Assembly: GCF_029543085.1 (NCBI RefSeq)
Contig: NZ_CP119967.1
Span: forward strand, 1,142,501 to 1,206,500
Source of the DNA: Pseudomonas sp. A34-9
GTDB taxonomy: Bacteria; Pseudomonadota; Gammaproteobacteria; Pseudomonadales; Pseudomonadaceae
Length of the DNA: 64,000 nucleotides
Direction: 5' to 3'
Made by a program: the position numbers and the translations under genes. This document shows positions 55,907 to 64,000 of the stretch, in pieces. Under the pieces are notes generated by a model. That model saw only the letters and a list, made by a program, of their open reading frames with translations. It was not told where the DNA came from and did no database searches. Every line of letters starts with the position of its first letter. Positions within the stretch are counted from its first letter, which is position 1.

Positions 55907-57622
55907 TTAAACCTTGGCACTGATTTCACTGCGACTGACCAGCGCCTCAAGCGCTCCACTCAAACTCGCGGCCTTATCCCCCACCAGCAAATGCCAAACC
56001 CCACCTTCCAACTGGCTGACACCCTGACACCCCAGTTCTTTCAACTGCACCTCGGACAGCGCCTTGCCATCTGCCAGCAACAAGCGAATCCGGCTCATCG
56101 CAATGCAGTCCAGTTGCAGCACATTGTCGCTACCCCCCAGCGCTTTCAGCCATTGCTGAGCTTCCGAACTTGCGACCACAACCGCCTTAGGTTCTTCGAC
56201 AGCCACTACAGGTGCAGCCACAAGCGCACGCCCCAACGCCGGCATCGCCAGGCGAATCTCATCAGCGATGCTGTCGGCCAGCGGCCCGACCACTACTTGC
56301 AAACTCCCACCCTTGCCCGGACGCACAACCGCCATCGCGCCCAGCGCTTTCAGATCAGCATCGGATGCCTTGTTGCGATCGACCATCTCCAGTCGCAGAC
56401 GCGTGGTGCACGCACCGACAGTCACCAGATTCTCGGCACCGCCCAAGGCTTTGATGTACGCAGCGGCGCGCTCGTTTTCTGTCAGCACAGATTTCTCTGC
56501 AGCGGCCACATCCTCACGTCCCGGCGTTTTCAGATTGAAACGACGGATACAGAAGTCGAACACCGCGTAATAGATGACCGCATAAGCCAGCCCGACCGGA
56601 ATCACCAGCCAGCCATTGGTCGACCGGCCCCAGCCCAGCACCATGTCGATAAAACCGCCCGAAAAGGTAAAGCCCAAATGGATGTTCAGTGCATTGGTAA
56701 TCGCCATCGACAACCCGGTCAGCAGCGCATGCAGCAGATACAACAGCGGCGCCAAAAACATGAAGGCGAATTCAATCGGTTCGGTCACGCCGGTCAGGAA
56801 TGAAGTCAGCGCCATCGACAGAAAAATCCCGCCCATCACTTTGCGCCGCTCCGGCAGGGCATTGCGATACATCGCCAGACACGCGGCGGGCAGGCCGAAG
56901 ATCATCATCGGAAACATGCCGGTCATGAACTGGCCGCCCTTCGGATCGCCGGCGAAGTAGCGCGACAGGTCGCCCGTCACCAGTGCGCCGGTGGTTGGAT
57001 CGGTGAAGTTGCCGAATACAAACCACGCCATGTTGTTGAGGATGTGGTGCAGGCCGGTGACGATCAGCAGGCGGTTGAACACGCCAAACACGAACGCACC
57101 GATGCTGCCGCTTTCCATCATCAGCGCACCGAAAGCATTGATGCCGTGCTGGATCGGCGGCCAGATGTAGCCAAACACCACGCCCAGACCGACCGCCGCA
57201 AACCCGGTGACTATCGGCACAAAGCGCCGTCCGCCGAAGAACGCCAGATACTCCGGCAGCTTGATGTCCTTGAAGCGGTTGTACAGCGCGCCGGCCATCA
57301 GGCCGCTGACGATCCCGGCGAGCATGCCCATGTTGATGCTCGCATCGAGCACCTTGAGCGTTGAGATCATCACCAGATAACCGATCACCCCGGCCAGACC
57401 GGCAGTGCCGTTGTTGTCCTTGGCGAAGCCGACGGCGATGCCGATGGCGAAGATCATTGCCAGGTTGGCGAAAATCACCTGGCCGGCGTCGTGGATGATC
57501 GCGATGTTCAGCAGGTCGGTATCGCCCAGACGCAGCAGCAGGCCGGCAATCGGCAGGATCGCGATCGGCAGCATCAGCGCGCGGCCGAGGCGTTGCAGGC
57601 CTTCGATGAAGAGTTGGTACAT
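55907..57622 (-). CDS. nagE: NagE, N-acetylglucosamine-specific PTS permease (EIIC-EIIB)
   Basis: Imports and phosphorylates N-acetylglucosamine. 571 residues: ten or so membrane segments of EIIC (residues 1-370, with MGMLAGIVSGLMAGALYNRF), then EIIB with the phosphorylation Cys in VGACTTRLRLEM. A further C-terminal EIIB-like repeat (about 490-571) reads DCIAMSRIRLLL at the equivalent site. No EIIA domain; NagF supplies it. The start at 57622 (MYQLFIEGLQRLGRALMLP, AGGA upstream) is preferred to the open frame back to 57733. Confidence 0.93.
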   Translation of the reverse strand: MYQLFIEGLQRLGRALMLPIAILPIAGLLLRLGDTDLLNIAIIHDAGQVIFANLAMIFAIGIAVGFAKDNNGTAGLAGVIGYLVMISTLKVLDASINMGMLAGIVSGLMAGALYNRFKDIKLPEYLAFFGGRRFVPIVTGFAAVGLGVVFGYIWPPIQHGINAFGALMMESGSIGAFVFGVFNRLLIVTGLHHILNNMAWFVFGNFTDPTTGALVTGDLSRYFAGDPKGGQFMTGMFPMMIFGLPAACLAMYRNALPERRKVMGGIFLSMALTSFLTGVTEPIEFAFMFLAPLLYLLHALLTGLSMAITNALNIHLGFTFSGGFIDMVLGWGRSTNGWLVIPVGLAYAVIYYAVFDFCIRRFNLKTPGREDVAAAEKSVLTENERAAAYIKALGGAENLVTVGACTTRLRLEMVDRNKASDADLKALGAMAVVRPGKGGSLQVVVGPLADSIADEIRLAMPALGRALVAAPVVAVEEPKAVVVASSEAQQWLKALGGSDNVLQLDCIAMSRIRLLLADGKALSEVQLKELGCQGVSQLEGGVWHLLVGDKAASLSGALEALVSRSEISAKV

Positions 57623-57645
57623 GGCGTTTGTCCTTTTTGTTTTTG

Positions 57646-60159
57646 TTAGCGCAGTGGCCAATGTTGATGACAGGCATGACGCACGGCGGCGGCGCTGCTC
57701 AGCTTGAGCAGGTCGTGGCTGAGGCGCCGGCATTCGGTTTCGTGCACCTGGCGCACGCGATCCTTGATTTCACCGATCTGCACCGGACTGACCGACAGTT
57801 CAGTGACGCCGAGGCCGATCAGCACCGGCGTCGCTAGCGGTTCGGAAGCGAGAGCGCCGCAGACGCCGACCCAACGTTTGTGCACCGCCGCGCCTTCGCA
57901 GGTCATGGCGATCAGGCGCAGCAACGCCGGGTGCAGGGCGTCGACGCGGGCGGCCAGGCCTGCATGGTCGCGGTCCATGGCCAAGGTGTATTGCGACAAA
58001 TCGTTGGTGCCGATCGAGAGGAAGTCGGCGTGTTCGGCGAGTTGTTCGGCTTGTAATGCGGCAGCGGGGACTTCGATCATCACGCCGATTTCCGGGCGTT
58101 GACTCACACCCAACTCGATGCACAACGCATCGACACGCTGGCGAATGTGCAGCAGCTCATCGACTTCGGTGACCATCGGCAACAGGATCCGGCAGCGACG
58201 CAGCGGGCTGACTTGTAGCAATGCGCGCAGTTGCTGATCGAGGATTTCCGGGCGCGCCTGGGCCAGACGAATGCCGCGCAGACCGAGCACCGGGTTGGCT
58301 TCGATTGGCAGCGGCAGATAGTCGAGTTGCTTGTCGCCACCGACGTCGATGGTGCGGATGATCACCGAGTGGTCGCCCATCGCATCCAGCACGTTTTGAT
58401 AGGCTAAACGCTGTTCTTCGACATCCGGCGCGGTCTGCCGATCAACGAATAAAAACTCAGTGCGCAACAGGCCTACACCATCGGCGCCGTTAGCGAAGGC
58501 GTCCGCCGCTTCAGCGCTGGAGGCAACGTTGGCGACGACTTCTATAACCACGCCATTGCGGGTTTCGGCGGGCAGATGAGCTTTGGCTTGTTGAGCATCG
58601 CGGCGTTGCTGGCGATCAATTTGCGCCTGCTTGACTTCAGCCAGGCGCTCGGCGTCGGGCGTCAGTTCCAGACGACCACCGTCGGCATCGAGCACGACCG
58701 ATTGACCTTGCGGTTGATCAAGTAATGCCGAGCCCAGCGCGACCATGCACGGCAGACCTTTGCCACGCGCCAGAATCGCCACGTGCGAAGTCGCGCCACC
58801 CTCGGCCATGCACAACCCGGCGACACCTTGCGCGCTGAGTTGCAGAAGATCCGAGGGGGTCAATTCATGTGCGGCAACAACAGCGCCGGCCGGTACATCG
58901 TAATGCCAAGCTTCGCCGAGTAATGCGCGCAGCACGCGTTGTTTGAGGTCGCGCAGATCGTTGGCGCGTTCGGCCAGCAGCGCGCTGCCGGTGTGTTGCA
59001 GCACTTCGCATTGCACATCGATCGACTGGCTCCAGGCGTGAGTCGCCGCAGTGCCTTGTTCGATGGATTGCTGCGCGGCGTCGACCAGTGCCGGATCTTC
59101 AAGCAATGCCAAATGCGCGGCGAAGATCGCTTCTTCATCGGTATTCTTGTGTTTTTTCGCTTGGGCGAGGGTGCCGTCGATTTCGCTGCGCACTTGAGTC
59201 AGCGCCGCCTCAAGAATCTGCTGTTGTTGCAACGGGTCATGATCACCGGCATCCGCTGGCAAACTGATCGCGTTCAAGTGAAACAGCGGCCCCCCGACCA
59301 GCCCCGGCGCGGCGCACACACCGTGCAGCACACCGGCTTCGGCAGGGCGTTGAAGAGACGCAACACTGACCGGTGCAGCGGCGTGATGATCATCCGGCAG
59401 GGCCGTCGCCAACGCAGTGAGCAACGCTTGCAGCGCCGCCTCAGCATCCGGGCCCTGACAGCTGACCTGCACTTCATCCTGCTCGCCAACCGCCAAACCC
59501 ATCAAACCGATCAGGCTGTTGCACGGCGCCGATTTGCCGGCAAAGTGCAGTTGCGACTGGCTCTTGAAACCTTGCGCGGTCTGACGAATCAACGCCGCCG
59601 GGCGCGCATGCAAACCGCCGCGATGAGCCACCAACGCCTGACCATGAACCTCAGGCCCGCCGATGACTTCTGCGCTCGCTGCCGAACCGTTGCGCGCAAC
59701 GATGTGCAGCAGCGGCTCACCGACTTTCACGGCTTTGAGCGTGATCGGTCGTAGCTGGAAATCCTGGCTGTTGGTCAGGATCAACAGGCTGACGAGGCTT
59801 TTGCATTGCTGGCCCACCTTGTCGAGGTCATAGCGCAGCAACGGCTGACCCTTGGTCACGCGGCCACCTTCCTTGACCAGCATCGAGAAGCCTTCGCCGT
59901 TCAACTCTACGGTGTCGAGGCCCAAATGCAGGAGGATTTCCGCACCGTTGTCGGCACGCACGGTGAGCGCGTGGCCGGTGCGCGCGACGTGAATGATCAC
60001 CCCGGCGCACGGCGAGTACAGCGTGTCGTTGATCGGGTCGATCGCGATGCCGTCACCCATTGCGCCGCTGGCGAATACCGCGTCCGGAACGTTGGCGAGC
60101 GTGAGCACCGGGCCGCTGAGCGGGGCGCTGAGGGTCAGCTCTTTATTGTTGTTGTGCAT
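57646..60159 (-). CDS. nagF: NagF, fused EIIA-HPr-Enzyme I of the N-acetylglucosamine PTS
   Basis: Carries phosphate from PEP to NagE in one 837-residue chain. EIIA(Glc-type) covers residues 1-150 with active His78 in EILLHLGL, HPr covers about 170-255 with His184 in GLHARPAAL, and Enzyme I fills the rest with active His near 455 in GGATSHVAILARGKGLPC and PEP-binding GVGLLRTEFLF. The EI C-terminal barrel (RTIDVGGDKQL) is complete. It starts downstream of a REPIN and is 23 bases from nagE. Confidence 0.95.
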   Translation of the reverse strand: MHNNNKELTLSAPLSGPVLTLANVPDAVFASGAMGDGIAIDPINDTLYSPCAGVIIHVARTGHALTVRADNGAEILLHLGLDTVELNGEGFSMLVKEGGRVTKGQPLLRYDLDKVGQQCKSLVSLLILTNSQDFQLRPITLKAVKVGEPLLHIVARNGSAASAEVIGGPEVHGQALVAHRGGLHARPAALIRQTAQGFKSQSQLHFAGKSAPCNSLIGLMGLAVGEQDEVQVSCQGPDAEAALQALLTALATALPDDHHAAAPVSVASLQRPAEAGVLHGVCAAPGLVGGPLFHLNAISLPADAGDHDPLQQQQILEAALTQVRSEIDGTLAQAKKHKNTDEEAIFAAHLALLEDPALVDAAQQSIEQGTAATHAWSQSIDVQCEVLQHTGSALLAERANDLRDLKQRVLRALLGEAWHYDVPAGAVVAAHELTPSDLLQLSAQGVAGLCMAEGGATSHVAILARGKGLPCMVALGSALLDQPQGQSVVLDADGGRLELTPDAERLAEVKQAQIDRQQRRDAQQAKAHLPAETRNGVVIEVVANVASSAEAADAFANGADGVGLLRTEFLFVDRQTAPDVEEQRLAYQNVLDAMGDHSVIIRTIDVGGDKQLDYLPLPIEANPVLGLRGIRLAQARPEILDQQLRALLQVSPLRRCRILLPMVTEVDELLHIRQRVDALCIELGVSQRPEIGVMIEVPAAALQAEQLAEHADFLSIGTNDLSQYTLAMDRDHAGLAARVDALHPALLRLIAMTCEGAAVHKRWVGVCGALASEPLATPVLIGLGVTELSVSPVQIGEIKDRVRQVHETECRRLSHDLLKLSSAAAVRHACHQHWPLR

Positions 60160-60191
60160 GGCTCGTTCTCATCAGGAAATTCGCTGGCCCC

Positions 60192-60277
60192 TGTAGGAGC
60201 TGCCGCAGGCTGCGATCTTTTGATCTGGTTTTTTGTGAATCAAAATCAAAAGATCGCAGCCTGCGGCAGCTCCTACA
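60192..60277. repeat. REPIN-type palindrome, family A, between the SIS-domain gene and nagF
   Basis: TGTAGGAGCTGCCGCAGGCT at 60192, complement ending TCCTACA at 60277, within the presumed nag transcript. The hairpin may separate the enzyme genes from the PTS genes in mRNA stability. Confidence 0.85.
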
Positions 60278-60341
60278 GGACGGTGCATCGATCAACAGCG
60301 TTTTGCGTCCGCCAATCGGGTTGTGCATCCAGCAATCGTTG

Positions 60342-61364
60342 TTAATGGGTGCGGGTCACTTTGCTCAGGTGGCGCGGCTGATCCGGGTCCATGCCACGGG
60401 CCACGGCGAGACCAGCGGCCATCACGTAGAAACTCTGGATCGCCAGAATTGGATCGAGGGCCGGGTGTTCGGCGCGGGTCAGGGTCAGGTCGCGCTCGCT
60501 CACATCGTCCGGTGCGGCCAGCAAGACGCGGGCGCCGCGTTGACGCATTTCTGCCGCGAGGCTCAACAAACCTGCCTGCTCGGCACCGCGCGGGGCGAAC
60601 ACCAGCAACGGATAGTGTTCATCGATCAGTGCCATCGGGCCGTGACGCACTTCGGCGCTGCTGAACGCTTCGGCCTGAATCGCCGAGGTTTCCTTGAATT
60701 TCAGCGCCGCCTCTTGGGCGATGGCAAAACCGGCGCCACGACCGATCACCATCAACCGTTCGCAATCGCGTAGCGCTTCGATGGCCACGCTCCAGTCCTG
60801 TTGCGCCGCTTCGCGCAAGCCATCAGGCAGGGCGTTGTGGGCCTCCAGCAATTCGCTGTCCTCTTTCCAGTGTGCGATCAGGCGAGCGCTGGCGCTGAGG
60901 GTAGCGATAAAGCTTTTGGTCGCGGCGACGCTGCTTTCAGTCCCGGCGAGCAATGGCACGCTGAATTCACAGGCTGCTTCCAGCGGTGAATCGGCGGCGT
61001 TGACCATCGACACACTGAGCGCGCCACGCTTGCGCAACAGGCGCAGGCTGTTCACCAGATCCGGGCTTTGCCCCGACTGGGAAAAGGCAAACGCGACCTG
61101 ACCGCTGACCTTCAACGGCGCCTGCTGCATGGTCACCACCGACATCGGCAACGACGCCACCGGCACACCCAGTTGCTGCATGGTCAGGTAGGCGAAGTAG
61201 CTCGCCGCGTGGTCGGAACTGCCACGCGCAACCGTCATTGCCACTTGCGGCGGCTGACGGCGCAGGCGCCCGGCGATCTCGATCATCTGCGGGTCGAGCT
61301 GTTGCAGTTGGGCTTGCACGGCCTCGAACGAGGACAGCGCCTCTTCAAGCATTTTTGAAGTCAA
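60342..61364 (-). CDS. SIS-domain glucosamine-6-phosphate deaminase-like enzyme
   Basis: Two SIS domains, as in the isomerase half of GlmS, without the glutaminase half. It is thought to act as glucosamine-6-phosphate deaminase in nag operons that lack classical nagB. Blocks: ARGSSDHAASYFAYLTMQ, FAFSQSGQSPDLVNSLRLL, GRGAGFAIAQEAALKFKET and EAFSSAEVRHGPMALID. The TTG at 61364 has GGAG six bases upstream; the next ATG, at 61352, is 18 bases from it, so TTG is favoured. It overlaps nagA by 20 bases. 340 residues. Confidence 0.9.
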   Translation of the reverse strand: MTSKMLEEALSSFEAVQAQLQQLDPQMIEIAGRLRRQPPQVAMTVARGSSDHAASYFAYLTMQQLGVPVASLPMSVVTMQQAPLKVSGQVAFAFSQSGQSPDLVNSLRLLRKRGALSVSMVNAADSPLEAACEFSVPLLAGTESSVAATKSFIATLSASARLIAHWKEDSELLEAHNALPDGLREAAQQDWSVAIEALRDCERLMVIGRGAGFAIAQEAALKFKETSAIQAEAFSSAEVRHGPMALIDEHYPLLVFAPRGAEQAGLLSLAAEMRQRGARVLLAAPDDVSERDLTLTRAEHPALDPILAIQSFYVMAAGLAVARGMDPDQPRHLSKVTRTH

Positions 61365-62451
61365 TGTCTTCTCCTTCGACCATGACGGCGGTCAGTGTGA
61401 GTGAGCGATCGAGCCGTACGCAGTCGGCCCAGGCGCCAGGTGCAAGGCGCCCGCGTTCGTTGATGCCGAGGTAGTCGGCGGGAAATTGCGACAGACGCTG
61501 CGACGCTTCGGCGATCGGCAAACCGATCTTCACCAGGTTGCGCAGGGCCTGATCCATGGTCAGCGTGCTGCCGGCCAGGGTGCCGTCGGGCAGGCGTACG
61601 CCGCCCAGGCATTTGGTCACGGTGTGGCTGCCGAGCTTGTATTCACCGTCGGGCATGCCGGCGGCGGCGGTCGAATCGGTGACGCAGTACAGGCACGGGA
61701 TCGAGCGCAGTGCCACACGAATGGCGCCGGGATGTACATGCAGCAAATCCGGAATCAGCTCGGCGAATTTGGCGTGGGCCAATGCGGCGCCAACGATGCC
61801 CGGCTCGCGGTGATGCAGCGGGCTCATGGCGTTGTAGAGGTGGGTGAAACTGGTCGCACCGGCCTCCATTGCGGCGACGCCTTCCTCGTAACTGCCGAGG
61901 GTGTGGCCGATCTGCATGCGGATACCACGGCTGCTCAGCTCACGAATCAAACCGTCGTGGCCGGCGATTTCCGGGGCGATGGTGATCACGCGGATCGGCG
62001 CCAGTGCCAGATATTCTTCGACTTCGGCCATCAACGCGGTGTGGGCGAAGTTCGGTTGCGCGCCGAGTTTTCCCGGATTGATGTACGGGCCTTCGAGGTG
62101 TACGCCGAGTACTCGCGCGGCACCTTTCGGACGCTGTTCGCAGAATGCTTCGACTTCCTTGAGCACACTGGAGATCTCAGCGCTCGGCGCGGTCATGGTG
62201 GTGGCCAGCAGCGAGGTGGTGCCGAAACGCACGTGGGTTCTGGTGATGGTTTCGAAGGCGCTGGCACCTTCCATGATGTCTTTGCCGCCACCGCCATGAA
62301 CGTGCAGATCGATGAAACCCGGCAGCAGATAGGGCAGGTCATTGCTCGCCGGATCGCAGGGCATACCTTCGATCGACACGACTTTGCCGTGTTCGTGGAT
62401 CAGCCGGCCGCGAATCCAGCCGCTGGCGGTGAGGATGTTGTCTTCGGACAT
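61345..62451 (-). CDS. nagA: NagA, N-acetylglucosamine-6-phosphate deacetylase
   Basis: Metal amidohydrolase converting GlcNAc-6-P to glucosamine-6-P and acetate. 368 residues: the metal-site pair is in GFIDLHVHGGGGKD, with GVHLEGPYINPGKLGAQ and HLYNAMSPLHHREPG. The start MSEDNILTASGW at 62451 has GAGAACC upstream; the longer frame to 62496 overlaps nagR. It lies 22 bases after nagR. Confidence 0.95.
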   Translation of the reverse strand: MSEDNILTASGWIRGRLIHEHGKVVSIEGMPCDPASNDLPYLLPGFIDLHVHGGGGKDIMEGASAFETITRTHVRFGTTSLLATTMTAPSAEISSVLKEVEAFCEQRPKGAARVLGVHLEGPYINPGKLGAQPNFAHTALMAEVEEYLALAPIRVITIAPEIAGHDGLIRELSSRGIRMQIGHTLGSYEEGVAAMEAGATSFTHLYNAMSPLHHREPGIVGAALAHAKFAELIPDLLHVHPGAIRVALRSIPCLYCVTDSTAAAGMPDGEYKLGSHTVTKCLGGVRLPDGTLAGSTLTMDQALRNLVKIGLPIAEASQRLSQFPADYLGINERGRLAPGAWADCVRLDRSLTLTAVMVEGEDIDFKNA

Positions 62452-62473
62452 TTTGGTTCTCGCTTTGGGCCGC

Positions 62474-63205
62474 CTAGCGGCGCAGCTCTGCAACAAAGTC
62501 GTAGTAGTCGTTGCGGCAATAGGTGTCGGTGACTTCGATCGGTGTGTTGTCTTCGAGGTAGCCGACCCGGGTCATCAGCAACATGGCGGTGCCCGGGGCG
62601 ATGCCGACCAGCGCGGCGAACTCGTCCGAGGCGTTGATCGCCTGAATGTGCTGCAAGGCGCGGACGATCGGTTTGCCGATGCCGTCGAGGTATTCGTAGA
62701 GCGAATCGCCGACCAGTTGCGGCTTGGGCATGATCGAGGCGGGCAGGGTGCTCATTTCGATGGCCATGACTGTGTCATCGGCTTTGCGCAGACGCTTCAT
62801 GCGCGCGACCTTGTCGTTCGGCGACAGGCTGAGGCGGATCAGTTCTTCGTGGGTTGGCAAGGTCACTTCGCGCTCCAGCCATTGAGAGCTGGGGACGAAG
62901 CCCTTGAGCCGAAGCATTTCGCTGAAACCGGAGAGGCGCGACAGCGGTTGTTCCAGGCGCGGCGTGATGAAGGTGCCGGAACCTTGCAGACGGCGAATCA
63001 GGCCTTGATCGAGGAGAACTTCCAGCGCCTTGCGTGCGGTGACCCGGGAGATACCGAGCATTTCGCTGAGATTGCGCTCTGACGGCATCGCCTGCTCGGA
63101 CTTCCACTGCCCGGCATGAATCGCCGCTTCCAGATTGCGCGCCAGTTGCAGGTACAGCGGCGTCGGCTGGGAGTCATCGGGGCGTAGGGCGTGGAGGTCG
63201 TTCAT
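62474..63205 (-). CDS. nagR: NagR-type GntR/HutC-family regulator
   Basis: Regulator of the N-acetylglucosamine operon, its first gene. 243 residues: winged helix-turn-helix at 15-85 (KSEQAMPSERNLSEMLGISRVTARKALEVL), then a UTRA effector domain (ASIMPKPQLVGDSLYEYL and MTRVGYLEDNTPIEVTDTYCRNDYYDF), which in relatives binds GlcN-6-P or GlcNAc-6-P. The ATG at 63205 fits the family start; the frame continues to 63271 in promoter sequence. Confidence 0.9.
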   Translation of the reverse strand: MNDLHALRPDDSQPTPLYLQLARNLEAAIHAGQWKSEQAMPSERNLSEMLGISRVTARKALEVLLDQGLIRRLQGSGTFITPRLEQPLSRLSGFSEMLRLKGFVPSSQWLEREVTLPTHEELIRLSLSPNDKVARMKRLRKADDTVMAIEMSTLPASIMPKPQLVGDSLYEYLDGIGKPIVRALQHIQAINASDEFAALVGIAPGTAMLLMTRVGYLEDNTPIEVTDTYCRNDYYDFVAELRR

Positions 63206-63263
63206 GTAGGTTATTTCCGACGCGAGTATAGGATTGTTGTGGCTCGCTTGTGGGGCGGAAATT

Positions 63264-63354
63264 AATACCACTTGAATACCATGTCAACGCACGGAAATGG
63301 GCTTTGGCCCAATGGGATAGCGGGTTTCAAAGGGCATGGTTTCAAGTGGTATTA
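63264..63354 (-). promoter_or_regulatory. Paired putative NagR operators upstream of nagR
   Basis: The 13-mer AATACCACTTGAA (63264-63276) recurs exactly as its reverse complement TTCAAGTGGTATT (63341-63353), about 76 bases apart. Both extend to contain a second TGGT half (AATACCA at 63275 and TGGT at 63337). The facing, repeated sites suggest cooperative or looping repression of the operon. Confidence 0.55.
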
Positions 63355-63372
63355 GGGCTGGCCTATAAAAAG

Positions 63373-63457
63373 CAAAAGATCGCAGCCTGCGGCAGCTCCT
63401 ACAGTTGAGAGTGGTATCACCTCTGTAGGAGCTGCCGCAGGCTGCGATCTTTTGATT
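63373..63457. repeat. REPIN-type palindrome, family A, outward arms
   Basis: CAAAAGATCGCAGCCTGCGG at 63373, opposed arm TGTAGGAGCTGCCGCAGGCT ending near 63457. It lies between the nag promoter and the palindrome at 63501. Confidence 0.85.
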
Positions 63458-63500
63458 TATTTTTTAACGCCGACCGACGGTAACGGCTGAATGAGCACTT

Positions 63501-63530
63501 TGTGGCGAGGGAGCTTGCTCCCTCGCCACA
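63501..63530. repeat. 30-bp near-perfect palindrome (third repeat type)
   Basis: TGTGGCGAGGGAGC-TT-GCTCCCTCGCCACA, a 14-bp stem. It is a short-arm relative of the REP hairpins, 15 bases downstream of the L,D-transpeptidase stop, and is a likely 3' mRNA structure. Confidence 0.75.
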
Positions 63531-63545
63531 GGTTATTGGGTGTGG

Positions 63546-64000
63546 TCAAGGGCGGATTTCGACCATCGTGCCATCCGGCACCAGGTTCCAGACTTCGCGC
63601 ATATCCACGTTGCGCATGGCGACGCAGCCATCAGTCCAGTCCAGGGTGTGGAACAGGTCTTCCGGGGTTTCTTCCGAGTCCGGCGTGCCGTGGATCATGA
63701 TCATCCCGCCAGGTTCGACGCCTTCACGCCGGGCGCGGGCCGAATCGCTGATGTTCGGGTAGGAGATGTGCATCGACAGGTTGAATTTGTCGCTCGTCTT
63801 GCGCCAGTCGATCCAATAAAAGCCTTCCGGTGTGCGCTTGTCGCCTTCAATCAGTTTCGGGCCTTTCTTCGCGCCTTTGCCCAAAGAAATTCGATAGGTC
63901 TTCAGCGGCTTGCCGTCGGCGATCAACTGCAGTTGATGAGCCGATTTAAGCACCAGGACTTTCTCGATGAGCGGGGTATTCGAAGGCGTCACGGTAGTCA
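63546..64000 (-). CDS. L,D-transpeptidase (YkuD family), 5' end cut by the window edge
   Basis: Peptidoglycan cross-linking or lipoprotein-linking catalytic domain: the KGAKKGPKLIEGDKRTPEGFY region and the active-site block MIMIHGTP...WTDGCVAMRN with the catalytic Cys. The frame is open to the edge; bases 64001-63999 would read NTG just three codons before the GTG at 63992, so the true start is probably ATG at 64001. No signal peptide is visible, so it may be a cytoplasmic-looking or truncated-start YafK/ErfK-type protein. Confidence 0.85.
   Translation of the reverse strand, partial: TTVTPSNTPLIEKVLVLKSAHQLQLIADGKPLKTYRISLGKGAKKGPKLIEGDKRTPEGFYWIDWRKTSDKFNLSMHISYPNISDSARARREGVEPGGMIMIHGTPDSEETPEDLFHTLDWTDGCVAMRNVDMREVWNLVPDGTMVEIRP

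Overview
The window looks like chromosome of a Pseudomonas of the fluorescens complex. The evidence is a GC-rich sequence with strong third-position GC bias, pseudomonad gene orders (alginate biosynthesis operon; dauBAR beside an amino-acid binding protein; valS-hypothetical-holC-pepA facing lptFG; lepA-lepB-rnc-era-recO-pdxJ; mltF facing purL; nagRA-SIS-nagFE) and many copies of two intergenic palindromic repeat families typical of this group. No rRNA, tRNA, CRISPR array, insertion sequence or prophage was recognised.

Layout. 1-8005 (minus): first six genes of the alginate operon, algD-alg8-alg44-algK-algE-algG, with algG running off the left edge; an upstream region of about 0.8 kb holds a candidate AlgU-type promoter and a long leader. 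8814-14173: yaaA, a secreted polysaccharide-deacetylase-like protein, a PIN-PhoH protein and moaCDE. 14331-18272: a D-arginine module, made of a periplasmic amino-acid binding protein and the dauB-dauA-dauR operon, with related palindromes at both promoters. 18353-20584: rhlB and a carboxylesterase. 20720-25258: the aapJQMP amino-acid ABC transporter behind a good sigma-54 promoter match. 25265-26107: an mqsRA toxin-antitoxin pair with a 23-bp operator palindrome. 26195-30222: a GntR-family regulator with an MFS exporter, an NTF2-like protein, a GIY-YIG protein and a GST-like protein. 30339-33585: glutaredoxin-like protein, nucleoid protein NdpA, an HU protein and rlmF. 33818-41720: valS, a hypothetical gene, holC and pepA, then divergent lptFG. 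41894-47949: lepA, lepB, rnc, era, recO, pdxJ. 48033-53992: mltF, purL and a small NIF3/CutA-like gene. 54083-55850: an accessory patch with degenerate repeats and a two-gene cassette (DUF6036-like nucleotidyltransferase plus an unknown partner). 55907-63205 (minus): the N-acetylglucosamine PTS and catabolic operon. 63546-64000: an L,D-transpeptidase cut by the right edge.

The genes are mostly core metabolism. The points most worth a second look are the shared palindromes of the D-arginine module, a REP pair embedded in frame in the 5' coding region of algK, the nucleotidyltransferase cassette, and the palindromic repeat families that sit directly against stop codons.
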